Positions 61,051 to 64,000 of a stretch of DNA of 64,000 nucleotides are shown piece by piece; position 1 is the stretch's first letter; each line of letters starts with the position of its first letter. This DNA is from Patagioenas fasciata (taxonomy: Eukaryota > Chordata > Aves > Columbiformes > Columbidae), in NCBI RefSeq assembly GCF_037038585.1, contig NC_092524.1:69154552-69218551 (forward strand), written 5' to 3'. The notes under the pieces are model-generated. The model had not been told where the DNA came from, searched no databases, and was given only the letters and a program-made list of their open reading frames with translations. A program made the position numbers and the translations under genes.

Positions 61051-64000
61051 GTAAGTAATTGTGTTTTGGGAGAAAATGAAATGAGGTCAATGTGCATTAT
61101 GTTTAGATGGTGCTGAAAATTTGAACAACTTCAAGCAGTCTTTGTTTTGATGTTGTTCATGACAATCTGCTTTTATGTGTGTTTGAAGAACAACAAAAGC
61201 CCTGAGCCTTTGAAAACAGAGTAGATTTTTTTGATTCTGAGCCAACTGCATGAAGAATGTGATCCCGCAGTGATGAGGGCCTGAGTAGGAATACCAGGAT
61301 GCTCGATATGTCCATCTGGGTGTGCTCTGGTAGCAAAACACCCTGTGCCTCAGTTTTCCTGACCACAGAACGAAATTTGACTTGTGTGACGTAGTCAGAA
61401 CGATTTTGATTTATCCTCCTGATTTGGTGGTGTTTATCGAGCACAGGATTGTGTGGCAGGAACCTCTGAACAGCTCAAAGCACATGATTTGCAGACCTAA
61501 GTATTACTTTCCCCACTTCTTAGTTCTCTTTTTTCCCCACCCATGTCCCTCTCTTTTTCCACCCTGGTCTCCTCCTAAATAAACTACACTGCTAATTACT
61601 TTCCTCCATTGGTCCCAGGTTTGCTATATCCATACCCGAATTCGATATTTCTGATGCCATTATCTGATCTGACTGCCCTGGCACGGTGGTCTGGCAAAGC
61701 TCCACTCTAAAAGGTCCACAGTTCTTCCCTTCAGCTCCCATGTGAATTTGGCTGTTTCCCACCCAACTTCTCCTTAACCATCTGTGAAACGCGACTGTCC
61801 CTCCTGCTGCTTCTCGTAATTTTTGTCTCTTGTCATGCTGGCAACCATCGTGTCCAGTTCTGTAGCTCCTCAAACCCCATGTGGTTGCTTGACCTCGGGA
61901 TAGCACCTGGTCAGCAGTCCTCTCATTAACCTGCAGCCCTAACGAGCACACTGATATTTTCCCAGAAGAACCTCAATCCCAGCAGTTTTACGTTTTAGAG
62001 ATTTCCCATGGCTGATCAGCAGGCAACTTTATAGCTTGGGTTGGATTTTCCTTCCATGCACTTATCAAATTCTCCTTTTGAACCTGTAGGAACTTGTGGC
62101 ATCGGTGGTTTTTGTGGGGAGGTATTCTGCTTGCTTTGTGTCACATGAAAAGTCACCTTTTTTTGTTCTGAAACTCATCTCCTCAGTTTTACTTGGTGTC
62201 CTAGTATTGGATTTGCAGAGGTGAGCAGTTGCTGCCTATTTATCAACTCCACACTGCTCATTTTATAAGTTTTGGTCATTTTTAGGCTGAGCAGCCTACC
62301 ACACAGCGCACGCAGCCTTTCCTCCTACAGAATCCCTTCCAAGCCTGTGATGGTGCTTGTTGCTGTTCTCTATGACTTTTCTAGCTCTCCCTGTTTTGAA
62401 ACAGGGTAAGTAAAAGTGTACAGAATGTTCACCCCATGGATTTATACTGCGGCGTGATTTCCCTTGTCTGTTCACTATTCCTTTCCTACTAATTCTCAAC
62501 ACACAGCTCGACTCTTTTGTGTTTGCTGACGATCGAGCTTAAGTTTCCACAGGACCATCTGTTTTTAGGTCTTGCTCCGAAACAGAAATGATCAGTTGGA
62601 AATACACGTAAGCAGGATAGTCTTTCCTCATGTAGATCATTTAATGCTGTTTTACAGGGAGTTTATGTGTCACTTCTTGATCTAATCACTCACTATTGCT
62701 CGTTTTTCTCCAGTTTTTCACAGCTGGCTGTTGTCTTTGTTCCTTAGACAAATTGTGTTTCACCTGGTGGCTTTGCCCTTTGTTCACCCTTCCCAGGTCC
62801 GGTAGGTGTGTGTTGGTCAGTGCAGGTCCCTGGAGAGCTCAGCTTTCCTCCCCTCGCTCCAAACTGACAGTTTATATCTCTTCCGTTAGCCATTTTACCT
62901 GTTTTTCAGCCACTTTAACCCAGACAGGGGCCATCCTGTTATCCAGTGGCCGCTTGTTTTCTCCCAGATCTTTGCTAAACGCTTTCTGCAAATCCAAGCA
63001 GACCGTATCTATGTGACCTCTCTTGTCACTGTGCTTTTTAACTGTCTTGTAGAGTTATGATTCAAAATACAAACCTGCTGCATCTTTTGTGTCTAGTACA
63101 AACCTCTCTGCTTATTTTAGTCTTTAGGCTAAAAAGAATTTATAGTTTTTTAGTTCCTTTTTAGTATGACCAGTGCAACAGGTTGTGCCTGTTGCTGCTA
63201 AGGCAAGAGAGAAGTTGCAAGCTACCGATTGCAGTTTGCCATCTCCATCGTTGTGTTCTGGCTGAATACTGCGTGACCCTGAGGATTTACCACTGCGTGT
63301 TTTGTCTGTTGAATCCATCACCTCTTCTGACAACTGGATTTGAGGCGGATTTTCTGACACACTGCCCGCAGAGGAACATTCCAGCCAGAGCATCCCTGTG
63401 CCCCTGCACTATGAGTGAAACTCAAGACATTAATTTAATTTTCCTGCTATGGTCATATCTGAGTGTTCCTTGTGCACTTTGATCACTTCTTGAACCTACT
63501 GATCCTAACAGGTTTCCTGCTTATGATACGTCAGGAAAACACTTTATTATTAATCTTGATTTTTTTTTCAGATTTTCTCAAGATTAATTTTGGCCAGTGT
63601 TGCTGTGTTTTACGTTCAACTGCCAGGGTTTGGTCTCAAGGGGCACAACCTCAGATAACTTCTTGCTTGTAACAGTGTCTCTTTACCCGCTGTTCAGTCA
63701 TGCCAGCCTTTCTTGGATTTTCCTGAAATGCTGTTTAATAAGTAACATGCACCCTCAAATCAGCATCTTCAAATAGCTTGTAGGTTGTTTGCAGACATTG
63801 CCTTTTATTGATTGTCTTAATTTCTTCCCTTCTAAGAAGCTTCCCTGATTTATGTAATCTTCCCTTTTGAACTGAGGGTGCCTGTAGATTTCTTGGGCTG
63901 TTGTTGTGCTAGCGTGGATCCAGGTAAACTTGAGTGTCAGCCTTGCAGCAGGACATGACGTGTCCCGCTGGGCTGGGATGATCGAAACCTGATTTAGCTG
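61051..64000 (+). other. NEMF: NEMF intron 6 (5' part), possible ancient CR1-like remnants
   Basis: No further NEMF exon (expected to begin with PYGP-type codons) was found up to the window end. Parts of 62280-63130, for example TTTGCTAAACGCTTTCTGCA, resemble reversed ORF2 sequence of old amniote CR1/L3-type LINEs. I cannot place their ends and give this low weight. Confidence 0.4.

Noticed and set aside
61051-64000. Open frames such as 62696-63016 as missing NEMF exons
   Set aside because: None encodes the expected NFACT-N continuation; the next NEMF exon must lie beyond the window.

Overview
This is a stretch of a vertebrate nuclear genome, almost certainly a bird. The reasons are many 5'-truncated CR1 LINE copies ending in ATTCTRTG-type repeats, compact GC-rich promoters, short introns, and genes in the order SOS2 - VCPKMT - ARF6 - 7SL RNA - NEMF. 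From memory this matches human 14q21.3, where RN7SL2 also lies between ARF6 and NEMF. Products were recognised by recalled protein sequence, exon edges by GT-AG rules and reading-frame continuity; no database search was possible.

Layout. 1-17.9 kb: the last twelve coding exons and 3'UTR of SOS2 (+), a Ras guanine-nucleotide exchange factor; its introns hold CR1 copies and one non-CR1 repeated segment. 17.9-20.9 kb: a short intergenic gap with a tiny TA-flanked inverted-repeat element and two convergent CR1s. 20.9-24.8 kb: complete six-exon VCPKMT (+). 24.8-43.2 kb: a gene-free interval with CR1 copies, a perfect 38-bp palindrome and a cluster of AP-1 sites. 43.2-47.1 kb: ARF6 (-), with an uninterrupted 175-codon coding exon, a long AT-rich 3'UTR and a CpG-island promoter. 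47.6-55.4 kb: no recognisable gene. 55.5-57.8 kb: three 7SL (SRP RNA)-related loci on the + strand: one that looks intact, one internally deleted relic, and one strongly diverged copy that keeps an Alu-type domain, a textbook Pol III B box and a T-run terminator. 58.07 kb to the end: the first six coding exons of NEMF (+).

The genes are not an operon-like unit: SOS2 acts in Ras activation at the membrane, VCPKMT methylates the AAA ATPase VCP/p97, ARF6 controls endosome-plasma-membrane traffic, 7SL is the scaffold of the signal recognition particle, and NEMF acts in ribosome-associated quality control. The most promising candidate for something undescribed is the divergent 7SL-like gene at 57533-57796, in the CpG island just upstream of NEMF. 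Second-rank observations are the palindrome at 33.6 kb, the mini inverted-repeat transposon at 18.75 kb, the duplicated segment inside SOS2, and the AP-1 cluster at 41.4-42.4 kb.
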